This document shows positions 1-6,826 of a stretch of DNA of 36,115 nucleotides, in pieces. This DNA comes from Eutrophocola sp965662685 (GTDB lineage: Bacteria > Pseudomonadota > Gammaproteobacteria > Pseudomonadales > Pseudohongiellaceae). Made by a program: the position numbers and the translations under genes. Below the pieces are notes generated by a model. It was given only the letters and a program-made list of their open reading frames with translations. It was not told where the DNA came from and did no database searches. Each line of letters starts with the position of its first letter. The first letter of the stretch is position 1. The DNA lies in contig CBFIIQ010000033.1 of NCBI GenBank assembly GCA_965662685.1, forward strand, positions 1 to 36,115, given 5' to 3'.

Positions 1-57
1 TGTCTAATCTAGCGAGGTAACTGGGGTCGAACCCCAGTTACCTCGCTAGATTAGACA
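1..57. repeat. 57-bp perfect inverted repeat at window edge
   Basis: Bases 1-27 and 31-57 are exact reverse complements, separated by the 3-nt loop CGA. The outer ends read TGTCTAAT...ATTAGACA. There is no T-tract on either side, so it does not look like an intrinsic terminator. It starts exactly at base 1, so it may extend outside the window. It could be two joined insertion-sequence ends, a small palindromic mobile repeat, or an assembly or amplification fold-back at a contig end. The sequence alone does not decide between these. Confidence 0.85.
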
Positions 58-201
58 GGAGAGACAATTATGTCAACACCTAAAACACATTAATTTACAC
101 TGGCAATACGAGCCTAGGCGGCCCAACTATAAGGCTCGCAGCCCAAAATGCTCATCATTCGCTTAGCAAGCCAGCAGGCACCTCAGAAGCATAGATTACC
201 G
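58..201. other. non-coding remnant between palindrome and methyltransferase fragment
   Basis: No credible gene is visible here. A 7-bp inverted repeat (CGAGCCT at 109-115, AGGCTCG at 132-138) lies downstream of the leftward methyltransferase fragment and could be a weak terminator, but no T-run follows it. A short reading frame of seven codons starts at 70 and is probably meaningless. Confidence 0.4.
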
Positions 202-461
202 TTAACTCTGGCCAATACCTCTATACTTTACTGCCACCACCAAGTGCTCGAGATTAAAGATGTATTTTTCAGGCAGCGCTCTCCCTAAAGGCCAGAAGTA
301 ACGGCTATTCAGGTCGCTCAAGGTCACATTAGCCTCTATGCCGAAGCCCATTCTAGAGAACAAGTCTTCGATCTCTTGCGAGGTGTAGAAAGAGATCCAC
401 GGCTCGCCTACCCCCGACGAGCCTTTCGCCACCAGCTTAGCTCTCCTTTCAGGATTAGGGT
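202..461 (-). pseudogene. SAM-dependent methyltransferase, C-terminal fragment cut by the IS
   Basis: An open frame on the minus strand runs without a stop from the IS edge (461) to a TAA at 202. The encoded segment, with GEPWISFY, a following helix, GFG, then LEHLVVAVK near the end, resembles the C-terminal part of class I methyltransferases of the TIGR00027/leucine carboxyl methyltransferase-like type, where a GEP..(S/T)F(F/Y) motif precedes the last helices. The N-terminal Rossmann part with the SAM-binding glycine loop is absent because the IS3-family element begins at 462. A GTG at 432 could start a 76-residue peptide but has no methyltransferase core, so I call it a pseudogene. The family assignment is from memory of motifs and is moderate. 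Confidence 0.6.
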
Positions 462-529
462 TGACCTGCTCCCAATTTTGACTACCAGGTAAATCTTAGT
501 GAAGTCCACTTTTAGAGGAGAAAGTGGAC

Positions 530-793
530 ATGAAGAAGCGCTATACCGAAGAACAGATTATCGGGTTTTTGAAGCAAGCCGAGTCTGGCATTCCCGTAAA
601 GGAGCTGTGCCGGAAACACGGTTTCAGTGACGGTTCGTTTTATACCTGGCGCAGCAAGTATGGCGGCATGGATGTTTCCGAGGCCAAGCGCCTGAAAGCG
701 CTGGAGGAAGAGAATGCCCGCCTGAAGAAGCTGCTGGCCGATACTATGCTGGACAAGGAAGCCCTGGAAGTCGCCCTAAGAAAAAAGTATTGA
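530..793 (+). CDS. IS3-family transposase OrfA (helix-turn-helix subunit)
   Basis: This is the first frame of the IS. It encodes an 87-residue basic protein beginning MKKRYTEEQIIGFLKQAE, a typical start of an HTH_Tnp_1 (IS3/IS911 OrfA) protein. A helix-turn-helix region follows (VKELCRKHGFSDGSFYTWRSKY), and the C-terminal half has leucine heptads (LKALEEENARLKKLL) that form the oligomerisation zipper in this family. I chose ATG 530 over GTG 524 because AGAGGAG at 514-520 is well placed for it. OrfA binds the terminal repeats and regulates transposition. The last codons contain the slippery run that joins this frame to OrfB. The stop TGA is at 791-793. Confidence 0.88.
   Translation: MKKRYTEEQIIGFLKQAESGIPVKELCRKHGFSDGSFYTWRSKYGGMDVSEAKRLKALEEENARLKKLLADTMLDKEALEVALRKKY
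781..787 (+). other. programmed -1 frameshift slippery site A AAA AAG
   Basis: The heptamer A AAA AAG is in phase with OrfA codons AAA (782-784) and AAG (785-787), two codons before the OrfA stop. A -1 slip here continues as GTA TTG ACC in the OrfB frame and gives the fused OrfAB transposase. This is the known IS3-family mechanism. No clear downstream pseudoknot was worked out. Confidence 0.8.
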
Positions 794-1623
794 CCCCGCA
801 GGCCAGGCGAGAAGCTGTCCAGGAGATGCAGTCTCAGACAGCCATTTCGGAACGACAAGCCTGTGCCCTGGTGGGGATTTATCGAAGCACCTTACGCTAC
901 CAGTCTCGGTTGCCGGATCAGGACGAGGCGTTATCCAGCCGGATTGTCGAGTTGGCCCAGGAGCGACGGCGATTCGGTTATCGGCGGATTCATGCCCTGC
1001 TGCGACGTGAGGGTGTAAAAGTTAACCATAAACGGGTTTATCGCTTGTATCGTGCCGCAGAACTGGCGGTAAAGCGGCGTAAACGGCGCAAGGGAGTCAT
1101 GGTGCCCCGAGAGCCGCTGACCCTGCCAGTCCGCCGTAACGAGGTCTGGTCGATGGATTTTGTCATGGACTCCCTGGCCAATGGCCGGCGGCTCAAGGTC
1201 TTGACCGTGGTCGATGACTGCACCAAGGAGGCTGTAGACCTGGTTGCTGACTTTGGTATCTCGGGTCATTATGTCACTCGGATACTGGATCAGGTTGCCC
1301 GGTTCAGGGGGTATCCCAAGGCCGTCAGGACGGATCAGGGACCAGAGTTTACTGGCAGGGCTTTGGATCAATGGGCGTACCAGCATGGCGTACAGTTAAA
1401 ACTGATACAACCTGGCAAGCCAACCCAGAATGCTTTCATCGAAAGTTTCAACGGCAAGTTCAGGGATGAATGCCTGAATGAACATTGGTTCCATACGCTG
1501 GATCATGCCAGAGTAATTATCAACCAGTGGCGAAAAGACTATAACGAATGTCGGCCACACTCCATGTTGGGCTATAAAACCCCAGCGGAGATGACTGAAA
1601 TTTTACGCAACCATGTGGACTGA
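790..1623 (+). CDS. IS3-family transposase OrfB, DDE integrase core
   Basis: This is the second transposase frame, about 277 residues, in the -1 frame relative to OrfA. It is probably made mainly as an OrfAB fusion by frameshifting at 781-787, since its only early start is a TTG overlapping the OrfA stop. The N-terminal part contains the HTH_21-like region (GYRRIHALLRREG, residues ~63-75). The catalytic rve domain follows with D123 (WSMDF), D182 (RTDQGPEF) and E218 (NAFIESFNGKFRDE), a spacing of 35 residues between the last two, as expected for IS3. The C-terminal segment YNECRPHSMLGYKTPAE is the usual end of such transposases. All three catalytic residues and the terminal repeats are intact, so the copy may be active. 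Confidence 0.92.
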   Translation: MTPQARREAVQEMQSQTAISERQACALVGIYRSTLRYQSRLPDQDEALSSRIVELAQERRRFGYRRIHALLRREGVKVNHKRVYRLYRAAELAVKRRKRRKGVMVPREPLTLPVRRNEVWSMDFVMDSLANGRRLKVLTVVDDCTKEAVDLVADFGISGHYVTRILDQVARFRGYPKAVRTDQGPEFTGRALDQWAYQHGVQLKLIQPGKPTQNAFIESFNGKFRDECLNEHWFHTLDHARVIINQWRKDYNECRPHSMLGYKTPAEMTEILRNHVD

Positions 1624-1658
1624 GCTAAGAAAGTACTGGTAGCAATGTTGGGGGCAGG

Positions 1659-2678
1659 TCAGTTCAAAGTAAAAACAAAGTCATCACCCTTTGTGTGCGC
1701 ACTAAGTTGCTTCAGTCGTTCAAAGTACTCTCCACCTCTGCTAACAAACACTCTGTCTTTTTTGATTTTGCTCGTGTGTGCTAACACTAAAATTTCAGCC
1801 CACTTGTAGCCGCCCTTTTCGTACACCCTTACGTCCTTCCACTGTAAGCCAAACAACTCACTTGAACGCATCATTGTGTTAGCAGCGATAAGGAAAAAGT
1901 GTCTGAAGCACTGTCTCTCAAATGCCTTATCAGCATCCAAGTTATCTGCTTTCGTTTGCTTTGCTGAGCACCAACTACGTAGCCATCTACAAATGTCGTC
2001 ATACTCTTTGTCAGTAAAAGTCTTACGACGCATATCATCTCTTTGCGTGCCTTTGATTTTTATTTTTGGATGTAAGAACTTTTCTGTGTTGTGTAGCCCT
2101 TCGTCATATGCCCACTTACAAAACGCGTTGATTACTGACAACTCATTGCGAATTGTTTGAAGGGACGCATTGCGTTTCATACGAAACATTTGATAGTCGT
2201 AAAGTGTCTTCGCACCAAACGTATCCAACCTATGTTCTGCGTTTACTGTTGGATAGCGTGTAAGCCACTTCAGTTGCCCTTTGATTCTTTCAAATGTGCC
2301 TTGTGCTAAGGATTCAGTAAGCACTTCCTTATGTCTGTGCTGAATGTACAGTTCAATCGCTTTGTACAAAGGAGGGCTGAACAAACTTTTGCCTTCACTG
2401 AGTTTCACAGTCGCAATTGCGTGTTCCTTCTTTGCTCTCTCCTTTGCTGTCTCATAGTTCTTAGTTCGTAAACTCTTTTGATGGTATTGCCTATGCCCTT
2501 CTACACGCATACGCATCTGCCAATTGCCACCACTGTTTTTAGTAGTGAACAAAGTGACTTCGCCATCACATATCGTTTGCTTGTTTTGATAGAAACTATC
2601 GTCAGAGTTGTTGTGTTGGTTTGTAGGTGTTTTTTTATTTCTCCACTCAGCCAACTCTACTACTTGTCCTCTGCTCAT
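1659..2678 (-). pseudogene. tyrosine recombinase/integrase truncated by the IS
   Basis: It reads leftwards and belongs to the phage-type tyrosine integrases. Residues ~40-95 resemble an arm-binding N-terminal domain, ~100-210 a SAM-like core-binding domain, and the catalytic domain starts near the KTFTDKEYDDICRWL segment. The first catalytic arginine is in TMMRSSELFGLQW and a beta-hairpin lysine region is in KIKKDRVFV. The frame stops right after DDFVFTLN because the TGA at 1661-1659 is the tip of the IS. The HxxR box, the second histidine and the nucleophilic tyrosine are missing, so it should be inactive. ATG 2678 is preferred over GTG 2684 because GGAG lies 5 nt upstream. Its place behind the guaA 3' end fits integrases of guaA-linked genomic islands. 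The missing part is not on the other side of the IS. Confidence 0.85.
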
Positions 2679-2681
2679 ACG

Positions 2682-2729
2682 CACTCCAATTCATTTTTCA
2701 CTCTTACAGTGTAAGAGCAAATTGGAGTG
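2682..2729 (-). promoter_or_regulatory. nested inverted repeats covering the integrase ribosome-binding site
   Basis: CACTCCAATT (2682-2691) is exactly complementary to AATTGGAGTG (2720-2729). Inside this pair, CTCTTAC (2701-2707) pairs with GTAAGAG (2711-2717) around a 3-nt loop. In the leftward transcript the GGAG ribosome-binding site of the integrase lies in the 3' arm of the outer stem, so folding would hide it. As DNA the same dyad could be a repressor operator. Either role would hold integrase expression down. Confidence 0.6.
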
Positions 2730-2737
2730 TTTAATCT

Positions 2738-2763
2738 TCAAGTATGTTATGAACAATACTTGA
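2738..2763. promoter_or_regulatory. 8-bp dyad upstream of integrase, possible operator
   Basis: TCAAGTAT (2738-2745) and ATACTTGA (2756-2763) form a perfect inverted repeat with a 10-bp spacer, so the half-site centres are 18 bp apart. This geometry suits a dimeric regulator. It lies in the AT-rich promoter region of the truncated integrase. The binding protein is unknown. Confidence 0.45.
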
Positions 2764-2793
2764 TATACTTATGCTGTGTAACTGTAGCAAGAC

Positions 2794-2852
2794 TTTACAA
2801 CAATGTTAAGAATGAAGACGTAGGAATGGGGCTTTACAACATTTTTACAACA
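2794..2852 (+). repeat. three direct copies of TTTACAACA, candidate integrase arm sites
   Basis: TTTACAACA occurs at 2794-2802, 2833-2841 and 2844-2852, all in the same orientation. They lie between the integrase and the guaA stop codon. Short direct repeats beside an attachment core are typical of arm-type sites bound by the N-terminal domain of tyrosine integrases. The match is by position and repetition only. Confidence 0.45.
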
Positions 2853-2862
2853 GCAAAAACTC

Positions 2863-2893
2863 AGTAACTATGCGGCTTTCAGCCGATGTTACT
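2863..2893 (-). terminator. stem-loop at the guaA 3' end, weak terminator candidate
   Basis: CGGCT (2873-2877) pairs with AGCCG (2881-2885) around TTC. An outer AGTAAC/GTTACT pair (2863-2868, 2888-2893) extends the structure up to the guaA stop codon. On the leftward transcript a short T-run follows some bases later. It may end guaA transcription, and it also lies beside the probable att site. Confidence 0.4.
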
Positions 2894-2916
2894 ACTCCCA
2901 CTCAATAGTGGCGGGC
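2892..2916. other. probable attachment site at guaA 3' end
   Basis: The last codons of guaA (ACTATTGAGTGGGAGTAG on its coding strand) are a known integration target for genomic islands that carry a guaA-type tyrosine integrase. Here an integrase pseudogene lies directly beyond this end. I saw no second copy of this sequence in bases 1-2891, so the other att site would lie outside the window or be lost. The exact core boundaries are inferred. Confidence 0.4.
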
Positions 2917-4469
2917 GGTTTGCTGCTGATGTCGTAGGTAACCCGGGACACATCACGGATTTCATTTATGATGCGGTTGGAGACAGTTTCAAGCAGATCG
3001 TAAGGCAGATGCGCCCAGCGCGCCGTCATGAAATCAATGGTTTCAACCGCCCGCACTGCAAGCACGTAGGAATAGCGACGTGCGTCACCTACCACGCCTA
3101 CTGATTTTACCGGGAGAAATACTACAAAAGCCTGGCTCACTTTCTGATACCAGTCTGCCCTGTGGAGCTCTTCCATGAATATGGCATCGGCCTGGCGCAG
3201 AATATCACAGTATTCTTTTTTAACTTCACCCAGAACCCGCACACCAAGCCCTGGCCCAGGAAATGGATGGCGATAGATCATGTCATGAGGCAATCCCAGT
3301 GCAATACCGATATTGCGCACTTCATCCTTGAATAATTCACGTAAAGGCTCTACCAGTGACATATTCATATCATCAGGCAAGCCGCCGACGTTGTGATGGG
3401 ATTTGATAACATGGGCAGTGCCATGCTTGGAACCGGCAGACTCAATCACATCGGGATAGATGGTACCCTGGGCAAGCCAGTTTACATCGCCGAGTTTTGA
3501 AGCCTCACGGTCAAACACGTCAATAAATGTATTGCCGATAATTTTACGTTTTGCTTCAGGATCAGCTTGACCAGCCAGCTTATCCAGAAACTCATCTTCT
3601 GCGTCCACCCGGATCACCTTGACGCCCATATTGTTGGCGAAGGTTTCCATAACCTGATCACCTTCATGCAGCCGCAGCAAGCCATTATCCACGAATACAC
3701 AGGTGAGTTGCTCCCCTATAGCCCGGTGCAAAAGTGCAGCCACCACTGATGAATCAACTCCGCCAGACAATCCCAGCAACACCTTGTCAGTCCCTACCTG
3801 TTGCTGAATTTTCTCGATAGCATCCTCAATAATATTTGCCGGCGTCCATAAGCGACCACACTGGCATATTTCATGTACAAAGCGATTAAGAATTTCCTGT
3901 CCTGATTTGGTGTGTGTCACTTCTGGATGAAACTGCAGACAGTAAATATGGCGACTCTCATCGGCCATGGCCGCAATGGGTGCACTCTGCGTGGAGGCAA
4001 TCACCTTAAACCCTTCAGGGACCTGGGTTACCTTGTCGCCATGACTCATCCAGACATCATGCAAAAAGACATTTCCTTCCTGAATTGAATGCTCAAGGTC
4101 ACTCAGCAGTGCGCTTCCGCTGGGAATCTCAATGCGTGCATAGCCGAACTCGGATTTACTGGAGCCTTCAACCTGGCCACCCAATTGCTGCGATACAGTC
4201 TGCATGCCATAGCAAATACCCAGAATTGGCAGCCCGGCGTTGAGAATATAATCGGGAACTCGCGGCGAGTCGTCCAGATTAGCCGACTCGGGACTACCCG
4301 ACAGGATAACACCACGGGCATTAAAGGCCTTAAAGTCCTCGACAGGGATACCATAATGATGGATTTCACAGTAAACCCCGGCTTCACGAACACGTCTGGC
4401 GATTAACTGGGTATATTGGGAACCAAAATCCAGAATTAGAATTTTGTCGTCATGAATATTCTGGGACAT
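2892..4469 (-). CDS. guaA: GMP synthase (glutamine-hydrolysing)
   Basis: Converts XMP to GMP using ATP and glutamine, the last step of guanine nucleotide synthesis in the cytosol. The 525-residue length is typical. The N-terminal class I glutamine amidotransferase domain has the nucleophile C86 in LGICYGMQ and the His/Glu pair in FHPEVTHT. The ATP pyrophosphatase domain has the P-loop GLSGGVDSS near residue 233. The C-terminal dimerisation domain ends PPATIEWE. I start at ATG 4469, preceded by GGAAGCAG, rather than an upstream TTG at 4484. It follows guaB by 94 bp on the same strand, so guaBA is probably one operon. The 3' end is a likely integration site for the neighbouring mobile element, but the protein end is intact. 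Confidence 0.97.
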   Translation of the reverse strand: MSQNIHDDKILILDFGSQYTQLIARRVREAGVYCEIHHYGIPVEDFKAFNARGVILSGSPESANLDDSPRVPDYILNAGLPILGICYGMQTVSQQLGGQVEGSSKSEFGYARIEIPSGSALLSDLEHSIQEGNVFLHDVWMSHGDKVTQVPEGFKVIASTQSAPIAAMADESRHIYCLQFHPEVTHTKSGQEILNRFVHEICQCGRLWTPANIIEDAIEKIQQQVGTDKVLLGLSGGVDSSVVAALLHRAIGEQLTCVFVDNGLLRLHEGDQVMETFANNMGVKVIRVDAEDEFLDKLAGQADPEAKRKIIGNTFIDVFDREASKLGDVNWLAQGTIYPDVIESAGSKHGTAHVIKSHHNVGGLPDDMNMSLVEPLRELFKDEVRNIGIALGLPHDMIYRHPFPGPGLGVRVLGEVKKEYCDILRQADAIFMEELHRADWYQKVSQAFVVFLPVKSVGVVGDARRYSYVLAVRAVETIDFMTARWAHLPYDLLETVSNRIINEIRDVSRVTYDISSKPPATIEWE

Positions 4470-4563
4470 GCCTGCTTCCGTCAAGAAAAGTACTGTTTAG
4501 ATTTTTGCCGGAATAACTAATCCCGATATGACTGGTATAAATCATCTGCTCACTGGTTTGAAG

Positions 4564-6042
4564 CTAGCTCACGCGGTAATTGGGCGCTTCCTTGGTGATG
4601 CTCACATCATGGACATGACTTTCACTAACGCCAGCGGCAGTGATCCTGACAAATTCAGGTTTGGCCCGCATTTCTTCAATATCGCCACAGCCGGTCAGGC
4701 CCATACTTGAGCGAATACCGCCAATCAGCTGGAAAATAATGGCTGACATGGGACCTTTATAAGGCACCCTGCCTTCGATTCCTTCCGGCACCAGTTTGCT
4801 GGCCCCTTCTTCAATATTCTGGAAATAACGATCTGCAGAACTATGGGATTGAGACATGGCGCCAAGAGACCCCATTCCTCGATAGGCTTTATAGGATCGC
4901 CCCTGGTATAGCTCTACTTCGCCCGGAGCCTCTTCGGTGCCGGCAAGCAGACTGCCGATCATCACAACATTGGCACCGGCCACGATAGCTTTCGCGATGT
5001 CTCCAGAGAAGCGAATACCGCCATCGGAAATCACCTTGATATTGGTATCCTTCAGCGCTTCCCTGACATTGGCCACAGCCGTGATCTGCGGCACACCGAC
5101 ACCGGTTACTATTCGTGTGGTACAGATAGATCCCGGACCAATACCCACCTTGATGGCATCGACACCAGCTTCGGCCAGCGCTACGGCGCCAGCGGCAGTG
5201 GCTACGTTACCACCGATTAATTGCAGCTGTGGAAATGCTTTCTTTATTTCCCTAACACGGTTTATGACATCCTGGGAATGGCCATGGGAGGTATCCACCA
5301 CAACAACATCAACACCCGCATTCACCAGGGCAGTTACCCTGTCCTCGGTTTCCTTGCCAACCCCGACAGCGGCACCAACCCGCAATTGTCCCAAGGCATC
5401 CTTACAGGCATTCGGGAAATCTTCCGATTTGCGGATATCTTTCAGGGTAACCAGGCCTTTCAGCTCAAAAGCATCATTGACCACCAGCACTTTTTCTATG
5501 CGGTGATCATGCATGAGCACCTTGATTTCATCAAGATCAGCGCCTTCCCTGACCGTTACCAGGCGCTCTTTTGGCGTCATGATCTTGTCAACGGTAGCTT
5601 CCATATTATTTTCAAATCTCACATCACGACTGGTCACAATACCAACCAGGTCGCGGGACCCTGCATTCCTGATCACCGGCAAACCTGATATATGATGTTC
5701 CTGAGTCAGCTCCAGCAGTTTTCGTACCGTGGTATCGGGAGTAATGCAGATGGGGTCGGCAACGACACCGCTTTCATACTTTTTGACGGTACGGACTTCT
5801 CTGGCTTGATTCTCAATACTCATGCTCTTGTGAATAATGCCCATACCGCCTTCCTGAGCCATGGCTATAGCAAGCCTTGATTCCGTCACGGTATCCATGG
5901 CTGAAGAAACCAAAGGAATATTCAGTGTAATAGAAGCAGTCAGGCTGGTTTTCAGGTCCACCATATTAGGCAGCACCTGGGAATGGGCGGGGACTAGTAG
6001 AACGTCGTCAAATGTTAATGCATCTTCAACTATTCGTAGCAT
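4564..6042 (-). CDS. guaB: IMP dehydrogenase
   Basis: Oxidises IMP to XMP with NAD+, the rate-limiting and first committed step towards GMP. The protein of 492 residues is a normal bacterial IMPDH. It has a TIM barrel starting LTFDDVLLVPAHS, an inserted pair of CBS domains at about residues 95-205, and the catalytic loop GIGPGSICTTR with C307. The phosphate-binding DGGIRFSGD and the flap region follow. I chose ATG 6042, preceded by AGGA 6 nt upstream; further upstream in-frame codons add residues not seen in the family. It is the first gene of guaBA. Its promoter has TATAAT and a PurR-like palindrome over the -35, so purine repression is likely. Confidence 0.97.
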   Translation of the reverse strand: MLRIVEDALTFDDVLLVPAHSQVLPNMVDLKTSLTASITLNIPLVSSAMDTVTESRLAIAMAQEGGMGIIHKSMSIENQAREVRTVKKYESGVVADPICITPDTTVRKLLELTQEHHISGLPVIRNAGSRDLVGIVTSRDVRFENNMEATVDKIMTPKERLVTVREGADLDEIKVLMHDHRIEKVLVVNDAFELKGLVTLKDIRKSEDFPNACKDALGQLRVGAAVGVGKETEDRVTALVNAGVDVVVVDTSHGHSQDVINRVREIKKAFPQLQLIGGNVATAAGAVALAEAGVDAIKVGIGPGSICTTRIVTGVGVPQITAVANVREALKDTNIKVISDGGIRFSGDIAKAIVAGANVVMIGSLLAGTEEAPGEVELYQGRSYKAYRGMGSLGAMSQSHSSADRYFQNIEEGASKLVPEGIEGRVPYKGPMSAIIFQLIGGIRSSMGLTGCGDIEEMRAKPEFVRITAAGVSESHVHDVSITKEAPNYRVS

Positions 6043-6078
6043 GTAATTTCCTGAAATCCCGTTGCGGGAAATCGACTC

Positions 6079-6117
6079 ATTATACTCCAACAGGGAAATT
6101 CAGGTAAACGTTTACCT
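6079..6117 (-). promoter_or_regulatory. guaB promoter with PurR-like operator
   Basis: The leftward strand has a perfect -10 TATAAT (6084-6079). About 17 bp upstream, where the -35 should be, lies a perfect 16-bp palindrome AGGTAAACGTTTACCT (6102-6117). It matches the E. coli PurR box ACGCAAACGTTTGCGT at 12 of 16 positions, including the AAACGTTT core. guaBA is a known PurR target in enterics. Another LacI-family regulator is possible. The predicted leader to ATG 6042 is about 30 nt. Confidence 0.7.
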
Positions 6118-6204
6118 TTGTTATCATTTAAATCTTCATGGCCCTTACTTAACACCTTGAAAGACAGGTAAATTAATCTGAACGCCCCCAATGTCAGGTG
6201 AGAA

Positions 6205-6681
6205 TTAGCGTCTTTTCAAACCCGGACGGCGCACTCTGTCCTGCGGAGCAATAATTTTAAGCCCGCCAAGGATACTCTCACTTTCTTCCTCTTCAGTTGA
6301 ATTTGAATTGTTTGAGCCATCATCAATTGCCATAGCCTGATTTTCAGAGGAACTCACCCCTTGTGCGGCGACGGCTTGACCGCGCTCCCGAGTGGACATT
6401 GGCATTGGCGAGCCTGCCTGTGCGGCAGCTGGCCGATTAATCACTGGTACAGCGCTGCTCTGAGCCGAATAGTCCTGGCAAACCTCTTCTGCAATTACGG
6501 AAATTGCATCACGCTGCGCCGCTGTGTAATCACTATCGAGCTCCTCGCTAATGCGTAAAGCAATCTCCCTTGCCTGAAGATTACATAGACGATCAGCCAT
6601 TGCATTGCTGTTATTGGCGCCAGATACAGGCGCGGTAAACAAGGCAAACAAAACAGGCAATACAGGAACTATTCGATTCAT
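6205..6681 (-). CDS. small exported protein of unknown function
   Basis: I do not recognise this 158-residue protein. The start ATG 6681 is preceded by GGAG and gives a clean Sec signal peptide (MNRIVPVLPVLFALFTAPVSGA, cleavage likely near residue 22). The mature part has two cysteines, C33 and C68, in a predicted helical region (LCNLQAREIALRISEELDSDYTAAQRDAI) that could form a disulphide in the periplasm. After that comes a low-complexity A/Q/S/P-rich linker, an acidic run (STEEEESES, ~128-136) and a very basic tail (RVRRPGLKRR). No metal site, lipobox or catalytic motif is visible. It is transcribed away from xseA, sharing an intergenic region of about 145 bp. It is probably periplasmic, role unknown. 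Confidence 0.7.
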   Translation of the reverse strand: MNRIVPVLPVLFALFTAPVSGANNSNAMADRLCNLQAREIALRISEELDSDYTAAQRDAISVIAEEVCQDYSAQSSAVPVINRPAAAQAGSPMPMSTRERGQAVAAQGVSSSENQAMAIDDGSNNSNSTEEEESESILGGLKIIAPQDRVRRPGLKRR

Positions 6682-6826
6682 GAGTTGAATTCTCCGAGAA
6701 AAATATAAATGAGACCGGTCTGGGGCTATTGTAGCGCAAACTTTCCGGCGAACCGAGAAATCGTGTTTCACGGTGCAGCCAGACTGGCTTCAGGTTATGA
6801 TGACAACCATGACAGATCTAGGAAAT

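Larger units (their letters stand above)
462..1661 (+). mobile_element. IS3-family insertion sequence, 1200 bp, complete
   Basis: The element has imperfect terminal inverted repeats of about 25 bp. The left end starts TGACCTGCTCCCAA at 462 and the right end finishes TTGGGGGCAGGTCA at 1661. Both continue into a shared CTACCAG block after a one-base length difference. Inside are two overlapping transposase frames in the usual IS3 arrangement with an A AAA AAG slippery site. Size, TG...CA tips and the DD(35)E transposase all fit the family; the subgroup (possibly IS407-like) is uncertain. No 3- or 4-bp target duplication is visible: the left flank ends GGGT and the right flank begins GTTC. The two flanks belong to different broken genes, so the element probably sits at a deletion or recombination junction. 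Confidence 0.9.

Noticed and set aside
20..40. tRNA T-arm-like sequence GGGGTCGAACCCC inside the palindrome
   Set aside because: No acceptor, D or anticodon arm can be formed around it; the resemblance comes from the palindrome centre.
1..140. Integron attC site
   Set aside because: GCCCAAC fits the RYYYAAC half-site, but no matching GTTRRRY at suitable spacing and no integron integrase were found.
202..432. Stand-alone small protein
   Set aside because: The frame is open upstream of the GTG to the IS junction and matches only the end of a methyltransferase, so it is a fragment.
458..1665. Two-base GT duplication flanking the IS
   Set aside because: GT/GT is expected by chance and IS3-family duplications are 3-5 bp; the flanks otherwise disagree.
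4937..5506. 189-residue open frame on the plus strand
   Set aside because: It lies entirely antisense to guaB, whose protein is unmistakable; composition is that of a shadow frame.
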